From Paramarasmius palmivorus (lineage: Eukaryota > Basidiomycota > Agaricomycetes > Agaricales > Marasmiaceae), in assembly GCA_037176845.1 (NCBI GenBank), contig JAYKXP010000071.1, forward strand, positions 239,662 through 303,661: DNA of 64,000 nt, written 5' to 3'. Within the stretch, counting starts at the first letter, position 1. Each line of letters begins with the position of its first letter. The notes under the pieces were generated by a model. That model was not told the DNA's origin. It saw only the letters and a list, made by a program, of their open reading frames with translations, and did not search any database. A program made the position numbers and the translations under genes. Shown in pieces: positions 24,854 to 36,539 of the stretch.

Positions 24854-26113
24854 CTACTCATCTAGCGGGCGTGATACGCTATTTTCCGGCAGCAAAGTAA
24901 CAAGAAGAGATTTACGAATATTCTTGTTCTCTTTCCCGAAATATCTTTCCGTTTCAAAGCACCACCTGTAAGCGGGTGTTAATTCCCAGGTATAAGAAGA
25001 CGAGATAGTGCGTACTCACTCAACGTTACCTCGTACCAAGTGGCCGTATGTTTCCAGAACGCGTACAGCATCCCTGAATATGCCAGCTTCACCCTTTTTC
25101 GCTTTGCAGACTAATGCTTCCATTTCCCGCTGACTCCCTTGAAAGTCGGAGAGCAAGTCCTTGCAGAGAGTACCAATGTAATCGGAAGCTTCTTGAAGAC
25201 CAATCTTCTTCGCTTTCATCACGACTGTTATGACGTTTGCGCCACTATGCCCCTTTGCCTGTTCCATGTCGTAGGAATAAAGGTCCTAATTGTGTAGCGT
25301 GAGTAGAATTTCATCGGTGAAGCCGCATCGCAACCTACATTCGCAAGGTAGATCAAGTCCATTGAGGCTTCGTACCCTTTGCGGAAGCTGTCCATGTTAT
25401 ATACAACCTCTGGCAAGTCGACACCCATCAAACATTCGGACAAATCAAAGGCTGTTCGGACGGCGCTTGTCTCCTTTCGAAGTGTGAGATAGTCTCTGAT
25501 CGAGAGCACTTCACTGCGCTCACGAAGTTCGGCTTCCTTGGAGAACGTAAAGAAAGTCTGTTTACAGTGTTTCAAGAATCGTCTGGTAGCCTCAGGACCA
25601 GCTCGTGCGAGATGATTGTTCCGGAAGCTGTAGAGCACTCTGGTGAGCTTCGGTAAGTAACAAGGACTGAGAACCTTACTCTGCAATGAGACGGCAAAGG
25701 GTAGTTCCATCATCATAATCAGGCTCCTGAAGGGTACGACAAACCACATCGGCGGTTCTGCCTGCGTCCTTGCCAGTCTCGGTGTCTGTTACCTCGTCGA
25801 CATACCACAATATATTGACCTGCGAAACGTTAGCGGTGCCCATTGCCAATGACGTCGATGAACCTACCCAATCCATGGTCGCACGGAGCCCTTCCTTGTC
25901 GAGTTGAGGGTAAGCGTAACAGCTGAGCAGTTCAAAATCGCAGTTTTCCAGGAAGCCAGTCATCATCGGCCCAAACGTGAGCCGATTGTAATGGGCGATC
26001 CAATGACGAGCCTCTTGACGTGTAGCCTCGTAGTGGGGGTTTGTGCCGCCCGGAAGGACAGAGAACATGCCCTCGAGATCAGGTAGCATGAATGTGGGAG
26101 TGATAGAATTCAT
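24854..26113 (-). CDS. Sesquiterpene-synthase-like terpene cyclase
   Basis: Five exons (26113-25868, 25819-25680, 25639-25339, 25285-25020, 24965-24854) give 354 residues, the usual size for fungal sesquiterpene synthases. Class I ionising cyclase signatures are present: the Asp-rich metal site DEVTD (residues 90-94), the second metal site NDLYSYDME (229-237, split by an intron after N) and a C-terminal arginine-tyrosine pair in FETERYFG (325-326). These bind Mg and the diphosphate of farnesyl or geranyl diphosphate; the product cannot be predicted. The last exon is short and joins in phase through GTGAGT...ACAG; without it a false stop appears at 25016. One intron is only 41 bases. A decayed inverted copy lies at 36.5-37.6 kb. 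P450s at both ends of the window could oxidise its product, which is inference. Confidence 0.85.
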
Positions 26114-27235
26114 GATGCAAGAGAATATGGGCGAAGGTTGGTTGGAACTAAGCTGCTACCAGGGCCCTTTTCAACGATTCCCTAGGTAGGTTCTACTAAG
26201 ATGGAAATGTAAGAAACATCCACAAGAGGACCCACAGCACTTACCGGTCCATCTGCAGCCCGGGTGTCGCGACTCCGATTCGTGAATCAGGTGGGTTTTG
26301 GCGCGTCGATCTGCCTAGAGCGGCCGATATTACAAGGGGTGCAAAAACGAGAATGACGAAGTGTTTGAATCCCGGTACCAAGTGGCAGTCGGTCAGAGTC
26401 TAGAAGACCGACCGGCTCTTTTCGAAGGTTCGCTTCCTCTTGCGCATAGGCTTGATTCCAGGCTGATCACATAAAATAGCACAACTGACCATTGATTTGA
26501 GAGCATCCCGTGCTTGCGTGGTAGTTAACGTGTCTCTTCTCCGAAGATTAAAAAGTCCAGGATGTTGAATGTGGAAGGTTGAGCGCATTCTGTGAGATAT
26601 GAGCACCCATAGACTCAGCGTTAATGAGCTCACACCCACAATGCAAAAATTGACGAGCGATGGCCCTGGCCTTGCAGAAGTCACGGTCTGGACACCGAGT
26701 GGCACTAGAATGAGGATGCTTTGCCCTGAGTATAGCTTTGGCTGGCTTCGAAACGCCGAAGCGAACAACTCACAGCCATCTCGATTATAAGATCTTTGCG
26801 ATTTGCGAGAGAAGCACCGTGACTCCCTGTGCACATGGGTGACAGTAACATGACGACTGAGAAATAGAGTTGTATCGTGGATGTGTCTGTTGAGGGTATA
26901 AACCGTACCAGGCAAATAATCCACATATTCATCATCTCTTTTCCAATCTCAATTCCAACTACAACTCCAGGACACCTTAATCGACCAACGGATGCTTCTG
27001 AATAATATCATCGGACGCTTCGAGTTGTTCATTTACGCGAAAAGTAGAACAGCGGCCTTAGTGGTCATGTGGAGGGTGAGCGAGAACCGGTGGGTCCTGA
27101 TATGCGCTGTCGCAGCGAAATGTATGAAGTGTAAAAGTATGAAGTGTAAAAGGAGAGAAACAGTGATGTGAATCATTATGTAAGCAGGCACGCAAGCCCC
27201 AGGTTGACTGCTAACCACGACCATGAGGAACTGAG
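26114..27235. other. Intergenic region between terpene synthase and F-box gene
   Basis: The part next to the terpene synthase (about 26114-26230) is the promoter side and is matched by the start of the pseudogene block near 36540. A minus-strand frame at 26400-26924 has one hydrophobic stretch but no recognised family. The remainder leads into the shared upstream box of the next F-box gene. Confidence 0.5.
27208..27224 (+). promoter_or_regulatory. Shared upstream box CTGCTAACCACGACCAT
   Basis: Identical to the box at 22604-22620 and 29498-29514, here 11 bases before the proposed ATG at 27236. Confidence 0.45.
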
Positions 27236-28976
27236 ATGTACAACTTCAACGTTCAAGAGGTTAGCCAATACGAAAAGTTTCCTGATCCTTCCTTCTAACG
27301 CATCACACGTCCAGTTGCCCATCGAGCTCTGCGCCAAATGCCATTCTTCACTTCCTGATCCAAACGATCTCGTGTTCGACAAGATTCTTGAGCACATCCA
27401 CAGAAAGCCTCCAAACGATTTTTGTCACGCCCACGAACTGCCAATTTTCGAACCCCTCTTAGAAGAAGCTGAAGATCAGCTTTCTTCCTACGACGCAACA
27501 CTCGGTCGATTACAAAGTACTCTCGAAATACTGCAGCGACAGAGAAGCGATCTATGGAGGTTGAAGGAACAGCTTCGGGGGTTGGTAAAGCCATCGATTC
27601 GTCGATTGCCTACCGAGGTGCTATTGCACATCTTCTCTCTGTGCAAGGAACCCAAATGGGGACCTTCACAATGCGACGCATCACTCATCCTCAGTCACGT
27701 CTGTGCTCCTTGGAGATCCATAATCTTCTCCGAACCCAGCCTTTGGACGGATATAGTCGTGCACTTTGGTCTCCGCCGTCACCACGTTCAATTTGGTAAC
27801 CACGCTTACTTCAGTGGTGGTTTCCGCCATAACTGTGCCATTGCAGAACATACCCTTGCTTTCACCCAGTTTTGTCTTGACAAGTCAAGGGCGAGGCCAC
27901 TTTATGTGGAATTCGGGAACCCCGATATGTGGTCGTTGAGCGACTGTCCAAACGGATTAGGTTGTCCTCTTTTGGTGGAAGTGTGTAGACACAGTAACCA
28001 TTGGAAACACACGACGCTGCGTGTTGACGCCCGCGGCAGTCTCGATTTTGCCGATTCCATGCCGTATTTGGAATATCTCCGGATCGAACGATATCAGCCT
28101 GAGTATCCCCAGGCTATAAGCCGCAATGAAATGGAGACGAGTTTACCAAAGATATCTACCCCACGGCTATGCGAACTCACCGTTAAAGGCAGAGTGTGGC
28201 GGGACCTCATGAGGTTGGATACCAGTGCTTTGACTGTCTTTTCGACAGACACACCGGACGTGGTTACTATCCTTGGTGTCCTTCAGAGATCACCCAAGTT
28301 GGAGATATTGAACCTGCGTTACCCTGATAGCATGTACTTTGCCGATCCCAGAATGACCACGATGATCCAGATGACGACCTCTCGTATTCGTTCCCTACAG
28401 GTGGAGTTGCGAGAAGATAGTGAACCTTCTTTCCTATTCGACTTCTTACACCTGCCTTCATTGACCCTTCTCAAAGTATCAGGTGTATATGAGTTTTCAT
28501 GGCCGGAAGCCTCGGAAGCCATTGCGCAGTCGCTTGTCAATCTCTTACGACGGTCACAACCTCCCTTGGTCACACTGGATAATCAGAGGATGAATCTTAG
28601 CTCGGTTCAGCTTAGAGACATCATGGAATTGTGTCCTTCTATCACTACACTCTGCCTTGGCTCTTGTGACTTTTACTTTCATGGGCAGCTAGTGTCGACA
28701 ATTTCATTACCGTTGCTCACGGTGCCGGTGTCGACCCCTCCTCTCCTTCCAAACTTGTCCAACCTTACATTCTATGACGTGGGACACATCGATTTTGACG
28801 AGCTTGTTATGATGTTGGAGTCCAGGCAGAATTGGAGACGGCCCGGCGAGACGGAACAGGAACAGCGCTTCAAGTCTGAACTGACCTGTTACAATCTTAC
28901 GGAGGATCAACAGAAACATCTGGCTGGGCTTTCGAATGAAAGGATGACAGTGACTGTCAATGGAGTGAGTGGATGA
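27236..28976 (+). CDS. F-box/coiled-coil/LRR protein, array member 3
   Basis: Exon 1 (27236-27259, MYNFNVQE) is followed by a 55-base phase-0 intron (GTTAGC, branch TCTAAC, CCAG) and exon 2 (27315-28976), giving about 561 residues. The intron happens to be open in frame, so an unspliced reading from 27168 is possible but adds sequence that no paralogue shares. Domains as in member 2: PIELCAKCH, coiled coil, RRLPTEVLLHIFSLC, VCAPWRSIIFSEPSLWTDI, leucine-rich region, and GLSNERMTVT at the end. Compared with member 2 it has an insertion just after the WTDI block (about 27770-27835). Confidence 0.8.
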
Positions 28977-29497
28977 TGTTTGATGCCTTCGTTGGTGAGA
29001 ATGTGCCTTTCTTGGACATTTAGACGTATTCATACTAGCTGCGGTTCAGGTTCAGGTCATTCGTAGTATCGTGTATGTATGTTCACTACAGATATGTAAC
29101 TAACTTTGATTTACCGAAAAAAAAAAGATTTACTAGTAACGCAATCCATTGACACGGAATAGTGCAGCGGGTATCACCTGTAGCGATGCTGCTCTTCCTC
29201 GATTATACCATCGCGTGTATCAGGGTATGCTCGCAAATAGGTATAGGTCGGTCAAATAAGGAAGAAGTGTCTTCCCATTGGCGACCGCCGTCACCAGCGC
29301 ATCTCGTCGTCGGTCGATCCCGAGGATTATGAGCCTTGCAACGGTTCATGAAATGAAACCTCATGTTGTTTCATAGGGGGTAGTAGATTTACACGATATG
29401 CCGTGCTATGTAAATCGAGAGATTCCGAATCGCCTTGTACATTGTTGGTGGTGCGAAGAAAAGGAGTGATGTGTATGTAAGCAGGCGCCCAGGTTGA

Positions 29498-29514
29498 CTG
29501 CTAACCACGACCAT
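29498..29514 (+). promoter_or_regulatory. Shared upstream box CTGCTAACCACGACCAT
   Basis: Identical to the boxes at 22604 and 27208, here 21 bases before the ATG at 29536. Confidence 0.45.
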
Positions 29515-29535
29515 CCCAACAAGTCAGAAACTGGG

Positions 29536-31252
29536 ATGTACATCTTCAACGTTCAAGAGGTTAGACAATATGAAAATCTTCCTGATTCTTCCTTCTAACA
29601 CATCACACGTCCAGTTACCCATCGAACTCTGTGCCGAATGCCATTCTTCATTTCCCGCTTCCAACGATTTCGTCTTTGACAAGATTCTCAAGCACATCCG
29701 TAGGAAGTCTCCAAACGGCTTTTGTCACACCCACGAATTGCAAATCTTCGAACCCCTCGCGAAAGAAGCAGAAGACAAGCTATCTTCCTACGACTTAGCA
29801 CTCGACCAATTACGGGACACTCTCGAAAGGCTGGAGCGACAGAGAAGAGATCTATGGATGTTGAAAGAACAACTTCGGGGGTTGATTAAACCATCGATCC
29901 GTCGATTGCCTACCGAGGTGTCATTGCACATCTTTCCTCTGTGCAAGGAACCTGAATGGGGACCTTCACAATGCGACGCATCACTCATCCTCAGCCACGT
30001 CTGCGCTCCTTGGAGATCCATGATCTTCTCCGAACCTAGCCTTTGGACGGATATATTTGTTGGCTTTGGCCTCCGCGATAACGATGCCGCTGCACAACGT
30101 ATCCTCGCATTCACCCAGTTTTGTCTTGACAAGTCAAGGGCGAGACCACTTTACGTGGAATTCGAAACACCCAATCGTGGTGATTATCGGTCACTGGGTT
30201 ATCGCAACTCTGATAATAAATGGGTACTCTATCCAAAAGGCTTACATCGTCCCTGTTTGGAGGAAGTGTGCAGACACAGTAATCGCTGGAAACACGCGAC
30301 ACTGCGTATTCATGGCTGCGATAGTCTCGATTTTGCTGATACTATGCCGTGTTTGGAGTTTCTCCAGATCGAAAGGGCTGATAGACGCCACGATGATGAT
30401 CCAGAGACGACTCGGAGTTTCCCAAAGATATCTATTACCCCACGCCTACGTGAACTCACCATCAAAGACAGGGCGGAGAGTGACCTTATGAGGTTGGATA
30501 CCAGCGCTTTGACTATCTTTTCGACAGACACATTGGACGTGAATATCATCCTTGATGCCCTTCGGAGATCACCAAAGTTGGAGATACTGGATCTACGTCC
30601 CCCTCGAACTACATATTCGGATATCAGCTTCTTTGCCGATCCCAGAACGACGATGATGACTTGCAATATTCATACCCTGGAAGTGTATGGGGACAATGTC
30701 CCTGATGCCCTATTCGACTTCTTGCACCTGCCGTCATTGACCTTCCTCAGACTATCAGGCGATTATGGTTTCAGGTTAGATTCACTATCGTTTGTCAACC
30801 TCTTACGACGATCACGACCTCCCTTGGTCACGTTGGACATTCGGAGCATGTCTTTTAGCTCGAATGAACTTGGAGACGTTATGGAATTATGTCCTTCCAT
30901 CACGACACTCTGTCTCGGCGCTTGTTGCGACTATCCCATTTTCGAGAGGCGGGTGTCTACACTCTCATTACCATTGCTTACGGTGCCGGTGTCTACCCCT
31001 CCTCTCCTTCCAAACTTATCCGACCTTACATTCTACGATGTGATGTACATGAACATCGACATGCTTGTTATGATGTTGGAGTCTAGGCAGAATTGGAGTC
31101 GACCCGGGGAGACGGAACAGGAACAACACTTCGTGTTCGAGTTGAACGGCTCCAACTCATGGCTTAGGGAGAATGAGAATGACGAGAAACGTTTAGTTGG
31201 GCTTTCGAATGAAAAAATGACGGTCACCGTCAGTCGCAGTCGTGGAGGTTGA
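29536..31252 (+). CDS. F-box/coiled-coil/LRR protein, array member 4
   Basis: Exon 1 29536-29559 (MYIFNVQE), a 55-base intron, and exon 2 29615-31252, about 553 residues. It has the CxxCH start (PIELCAECH), coiled coil, RRLPTEVSLHIFPLC, VCAPWRSMIFSEPSLWTDI, leucine-rich repeats and the tail GLSNEKMTVTVS. In the F-box the usual LLHIFSLC is SLHIFPLC, a change that may weaken Skp1 contact. The 3' flank (GGTTTGGACGCT..., ACTCGATTTGATT) matches that of member 2, so flanking DNA was copied too. It lies directly downstream of member 3 in the same orientation. Confidence 0.8.
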
Positions 31253-32109
31253 TGTTTGGCTGGCGGTTTGGACGCTGTAGACAGACAATTGAAATTGTGT
31301 TCATAGTCACAAACCATTTGTAGCATACTACATACTACACATGGGGGGGGACTCGATTTGATTCGCAGGAAAGAGATATGAATGGAGTCCTGGCATTGGC
31401 ATAGAATGCGAGCATGGACGCAGAAACCTGGATAATGTTAATGAACGTTTGAACCATGAGACAGTTTCCTGGTACGCGCTACGAGGGAGACATACGGTAC
31501 CTTGCGTATTGGTTATATGACCACTACATATCCAAAAAAGAACGTTAGTCGACATACTAGAGCCGTTAGTTAGCCTAGGTGTCCACCGAGACCATTCCCT
31601 TTCCCAAGCGGTCGGAGTATCCCTGCTCGTCGTTGGCAGGATTACTAGTACGAGTCTTGAAACAATCCCTAAGACGAAATCTCGTTCCCATAATAGACGG
31701 CACGAGAAATGAATCGTCGGGACAAAGGTTTGATAGCTTGCGTGGGTACAGTACGTGTGTAGTTTTCGTCTTTGAGAGTATATTTTCAGGCTGGGGCAAG
31801 GACGGTCTAACTCGCATGATAGCTTGTCCAACTTGGACCGGCCACCCTGAACCTCATACTCCCAATCTGTTCCAAAGCCTAGGTGTCTCAGTGGAAGTTC
31901 CATCCACTCTATTCCGAGCGCAAAAAGTCCGTGTATTGCAACAAAAAGCGAGCAAGTATTAATGATAGTGTTGGCAATGTGTGTACGTATGTAGCTGATC
32001 TGATAAATAGCAATAGTGCAATAGGTTGTACAGAAGAAAAGTGTAAGTGTCCCAAGGTCGATAGCATGCAAAGAGCGGCAATTTACAAGCAAGGCGAGGA
32101 TCAACTAAC
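31253..32109. repeat. Intergenic region containing duplicated F-box/terpene-synthase flank sequence
   Basis: 31253-31400 matches the 3' flank of F-box member 2 (24390-24540). 31720-31830, read on the minus strand, matches 37740-37865, and a 23-base piece near 31640-31665 (minus) recurs near 38266-38290. Open frames here do not encode a recognisable protein. Confidence 0.5.
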
Positions 32110-35033
32110 TCATGTACATCCATCCCACTGCGAAGCAAATGTAAGAAAAGGTGGTAAGGTGAAGGAGGCAGAGGCAGAGGACATACCAATCGATTCGTAG
32201 GTTTCTCATACTCCCATAACAACAACTCCCGGTCTATCAGTCGTAGTCGTGGTCATTATTCAATCGCTTCACAAACAAAGAGGAAAACGCACTCATATAC
32301 TGATCCAAATGCCTCTCAATATACTCCGTCGTCGGATACCCAGGCGGATCACACCCAATATTCTCCTCTCCTTTCCTTTGATATATCCTGATATAATCAA
32401 ACTTCATCTCGGCGGGGAATTGTAGTGTTTCGGGTAGGATCGTCGTCCAACTCCCTGCGCGTGTGCTCCCATCAACCTTAAATAAAACGAGAGAAACACG
32501 AAATCACGTACGACTGATCCCAAGATTCATAACAACACTCATCGGCTCCTCCGGAATAATCCTCTGATCAACTTGACTCCCACCAACACCTTTATCAGGC
32601 CCCACAGACCCAGGACGCATCGTAACAGTTGGTTTACCGTCGATTTGCCATGTGATGAAGCCGTTGGGTCGGTCGTTGGCGGAGGCGTGGTATTCAAAGC
32701 CTGGTTGGAGGCGTTAGCGTCCAACTGTGTAAAGAGAGTAAAGAAAGTGGACGCACCATACGTAACATACCTCCCACCAACAATCTCAAACCCATCATCC
32801 GGGACTTTGCTTAACCCCGATATCGCTTGCTGCAAAGGGGAGCCAGGCCATCCGTTGGCGTAGGTAGTGCTTGCGTTGTGGATCTGGTACACACTTGGAT
32901 CCTGTTTCGTGCGTTAGCACCCTTTCCTTCTACCACCGAAAAACCAAAACCAAAACTCAGAAAACCGCCCAGAAAAGAAACCGACACGAAAAAGAAAACA
33001 GAAAAGAAAGAGAAGAGAAGGAGACTCACATCATCATAGTTATAATCATGCGTAAACGGCGCAATCTGACAACTCTGACTAGCCACATTCCCGATTAACC
33101 TATCGTTATCACGTTGAATTTCGATTATATCGATTTCTGGTGCACCGCGACCCCTGTAGGATCCATCGGAGAGGATAGGGCCTGGGTGGTCTTGGTTTGG
33201 GCAGGTGCATGCGCTGCGAGAGGTGGCGTTAGTTTTGGGTTTTTTTAGGAGTAGGAGTAGGAGGAGTACCTTAACCGTTGACCGGGTAATACGCTGAGTT
33301 TGTTATCATACTCAGCCCAAGACCTCTCCGAAAACACCGCCGCTTCGGGTGTTAAACCATCTCGGTTTGTTTGGTTGGGGAAGGTTCCTACGTCGCATGA
33401 GTCGTACCTAGCGGTTTATGTTTCAGTAATCAGAAGACGAAATCGAAACCAAAAAACGAAACCAAAAAACACGAAAGCACGAAAGATAAACACCAAAAAC
33501 ACAAAACCAAGAACACGAAAAGAAACCAACTCACGAATAAGGCCACAATCCATCAGTAGTCGCTCTATACCCCGCTCTTCCAAGGTTTCCCATCGTCCAC
33601 GTACCAGGCCAATATCCCTGTGCAATAGGCCCCGGAGCAGGGAGTTTTACAGCTACCTCAATATACCCACCCGAAAAACAGAGCTTATTCCAACTCTGCA
33701 CCATCCCAGATCGATACGTCAAGTTATGGTTATCAGCTGCTGTGAACGGTGCCGTCGAGCCTGCATCGACGAACCCAATTGAAAAAAACCACGCAAAAAA
33801 AGAAGAAAACACACTCACCAGGCGTCAACCCAGGTTGTGGGGTATTAGCACTATCCATAGTAATAACCAACGCCCCATCTCTCGTCGTCACCTGCTGTGG
33901 ATCATACCACTCCAAATCCTGTGTAACACCATACCAAATATCCACCGCTTCAAAAAACGGATCGTCTCCCGGATAAAACGTTCGTCCGGGTTTCTCGAAT
34001 TCGTCTGAGAATACGAGGTTGTATTCTTGTCCGTCGAAACCTGTACGGGTACGTACGTCGTCGGGTGTGTCGGTATCGATGAGTTCGCGGACGCCGAAGA
34101 GGATTGGGACTTGGCCGGTGGCGTTCACCCTAGGGGTTTTCGTGTGTTAGCATAAGGAATGGGGGTTAAGGGAAGTGAAAAGGCGTACCGAACGTTTCCG
34201 TCGATTGCGTCTTTACGCGCTCTATTCCCAAACTCTGTTAAAATCGGATACCCCAAAAACAACATTAAGAGCGCTGCGATTAATATCCCCAGTAGGGACG
34301 TATTCCAAATCGCACGCCAACTCCAGCTCCCACCGCTCCGCGAACCACCGTGGCCGTCGTGATACAACAAACCACCAGGTGCGTATAGCTTTTTCTCATC
34401 TTCCTTCGTCGCTCGTGGGTCATGAAGAATGTCCTCGTCGTCATCCGGAAATTGGGAGTCGATAGCTGGGTCGTACGCATACGGCACCAAACCACGGGGT
34501 GTAGATAGGGATGATGGTGTACTTGGTACAACCGTCGAACCGAGGAGAGGTGAATGCGCCGGCGACCCAGAAGAATTCCGTACCCAAGGGTATTTATGAT
34601 CCAAATCATCACCAAACCCAAACGAGCCTACTGAAGATTGGTTTGATAGGCCTCTATGCCCTGCACCTGGACCTGGGGGTAAGAGCCCGTGGGTATCAGA
34701 GTAATGCGAATTGATGGAATTGCGGTTTCGTAGCGATTGTAGGTACTCGTCTTCGCCTGGTACTCTGTAGAGTACCATGGAAGCTGCTGAGGAGATGCGT
34801 TGGGGTGTGCCGGATACGGATGTGGCGGAGTTTTGGCGTGTGCCGACGCCTAGGGAGCCATATTGCGATTGGAAGGCACTAGGACCGTAGGAGTTTGGAC
34901 GGGAACCGTTGCCGCTGCTTGTGGATGGACGGCTGTGTTCGCTTGGGATGTTGGAGGAAGAGTTGAAGGGATTTGGAGAGGTGAATGGGTTGGCTGCCTC
35001 GTTTGAGGAGGACGGAGAGTCTGTGCCCGCCAT
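32110..35033 (-). CDS. SKN1/KRE6-type beta-glucan synthesis protein, gene B
   Basis: Paralogue of gene A with the same domain order: Ser/Pro/Asn-rich cytoplasmic tail starting [12 protein letters not shown] at 35033, [23 protein letters not shown], one membrane helix, [27 protein letters not shown] and the catalytic EIDIIE (codons at 33137-33120). A stop at 32237 seems to end the frame, but gene A shows an intron there: splicing A|GTGCG...GATAG gives [16 protein letters not shown], then a second intron leads to WDGCT and TGA at 32110-32112. Several introns are T-rich and repetitive on the coding strand, unlike gene A. The frame also continues upstream to 35201, but MAGTD fits gene A's start better. 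Confidence 0.85.
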
Positions 35034-36539
35034 GAGTGGAAGGAGTGACGAAGGTGAGGGACAACCGTGTGTTGTCAGTGTGTGACACTGATAGTGATGG
35101 GAAAAAGAAAAAAAGGACACCCCAAGTGAGGGGCAGTCCCACGAGGTCATTGATGAATCATTCAGTTTCTTATGACCCTGCAACCGTTTGTTACTTGGCA
35201 AGTGATATCATGTAACACACAACAGTTATCCCTTTTTGCGTTTTACTGCTTTCGTGTGTAGGTGAGAACTCGCGCTGAAAGAGTGCATGTCTGCTAATCG
35301 ATTCGTATTCGAAACCGAAGAGCGTTCTTTGGCCAAACGTAAACCGAAGACGAATTCGAAAAAGAGCGGCTCGGGAGGAAAGGCTTGGCGTGCGGCACAA
35401 GACACCGCCGCGCCGCCATGCCTCTTCTCTTCTTCTTCCGCAGTCCGAGTCTTCGATGCTGCTGCATAATCTCAATCCATGAACACTCCTTTCTTTCCAG
35501 AAAGCAAACGACAGAAACGCACCTCGAAAAATCATACAGTCGCACAGACCCCGATACCTAATACCTAAATCACCCTGAGCTGCCAACTCTGCTTCTTTCC
35601 TTCCAATCTTCCTATTCTATTCAACCTGTCTCCGCCCGTATCACCGCTTCGAGGAGGTCGGGATCGGGATGTCAAGTCAAAATGTCCATGTTGGTGGTGG
35701 TACGAGAAAAAGGAACGAAAGGAAAGACAGGGAAAGCTGTAGAATGCCAGCACCGTAACGCCGAGTGCGGTCTCGAAAATAACGATTGACTACGCTTCCA
35801 AAAATAACACCTAGCACCTCCGTCTCAAAAACTCTCTCCTCTGAAGCGTTTCCTCAGGGATTCTTCTCCACATGCAGGTCATCTTGCGAAATGAAATCAA
35901 CCGATACCATTTACGCGTAACGGCGCGAGGAACGCTAGTCCATGTCGACTAACGTTTGCTTTGGAAATACATATAGTACTTATCACTGGGGTTAACTAAT
36001 ACGCAAGGCGCTCAGAGTCGTAGGTCTCATTACTCAACAGCCTGCCATGTATTCAACGAAATCGAATCTTATGGGTACCTGGTAGAATTCTGTCTCAACA
36101 CGACAACTTTTGGGCCAACCCCGCGCTGGTGAGCTCTTGAACGATCTATCCCTATCTCCTTGCTCACAGCCTTTCAGTGCAATGATATCGCCCGTCAAAG
36201 CTTGAGCGTCTTGGCTTACTTAACTCACATCTTTCGGAATAGTGTGGTGGTGTCGTATGTCGTTACTAAACGTATGTATCCCAAAATCCTCGTTTTTTTA
36301 CGTTATATATCTAACCTGTTCAAGTTGTCTTAAAGTTACTAGTCCCAACCTCTATCCCTTCCCATCATTGCCGCATCTTCCCACTCTACTCAGATCAGGA
36401 AAGAGACGCGCGCAATCAATACATACACATCAATTCCAAAGCACGATATTCAAGCTCTTTGTTATCAGCACTTGAACGGTAAGTACTGTGGGTTCTCTCC
36501 GAGTCATGGATGTTCAACGTTCATTTCTGTTCCTTGCCT
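35034..36539. other. Intergenic region, no gene recognised
   Basis: Upstream region of SKN1-like gene B followed by unassigned sequence. 35940-36010 resembles a minus-strand stretch near 31500-31560 (CATGTCGACTAACGTT and AATACGCAAGG), another trace of duplication. No coding exon is supported. Confidence 0.45.

Noticed and set aside
25016..25018. Stop codon ending the terpene synthase at GNVE
   Set aside because: A GTGAGT donor overlaps it and splicing restores the family C-terminus with FETERYFG, including the arginine-tyrosine pair.
26400..26924. 174-codon minus-strand frame with one hydrophobic stretch
   Set aside because: Composition is low-quality, no family resemblance, and no paralogue in the window; left as unassigned.
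31328..32104. 258-codon minus-strand frame after F-box member 4
   Set aside because: The DNA is a duplicated intergenic flank and the matching copy at 37.7 kb does not keep the frame.
32237..32239. Stop codon ending SKN1-like gene B after HDYD
   Set aside because: Gene A shows an intron at the same place; splicing gives the conserved NRELLLWEY and WDGC end.
33418..33540. A/C-rich repetitive stretch (AACCAAAAAACGAAACC)
   Set aside because: It lies within an intron of SKN1-like gene B and looks like ordinary low-complexity intron sequence, not a distinct element.
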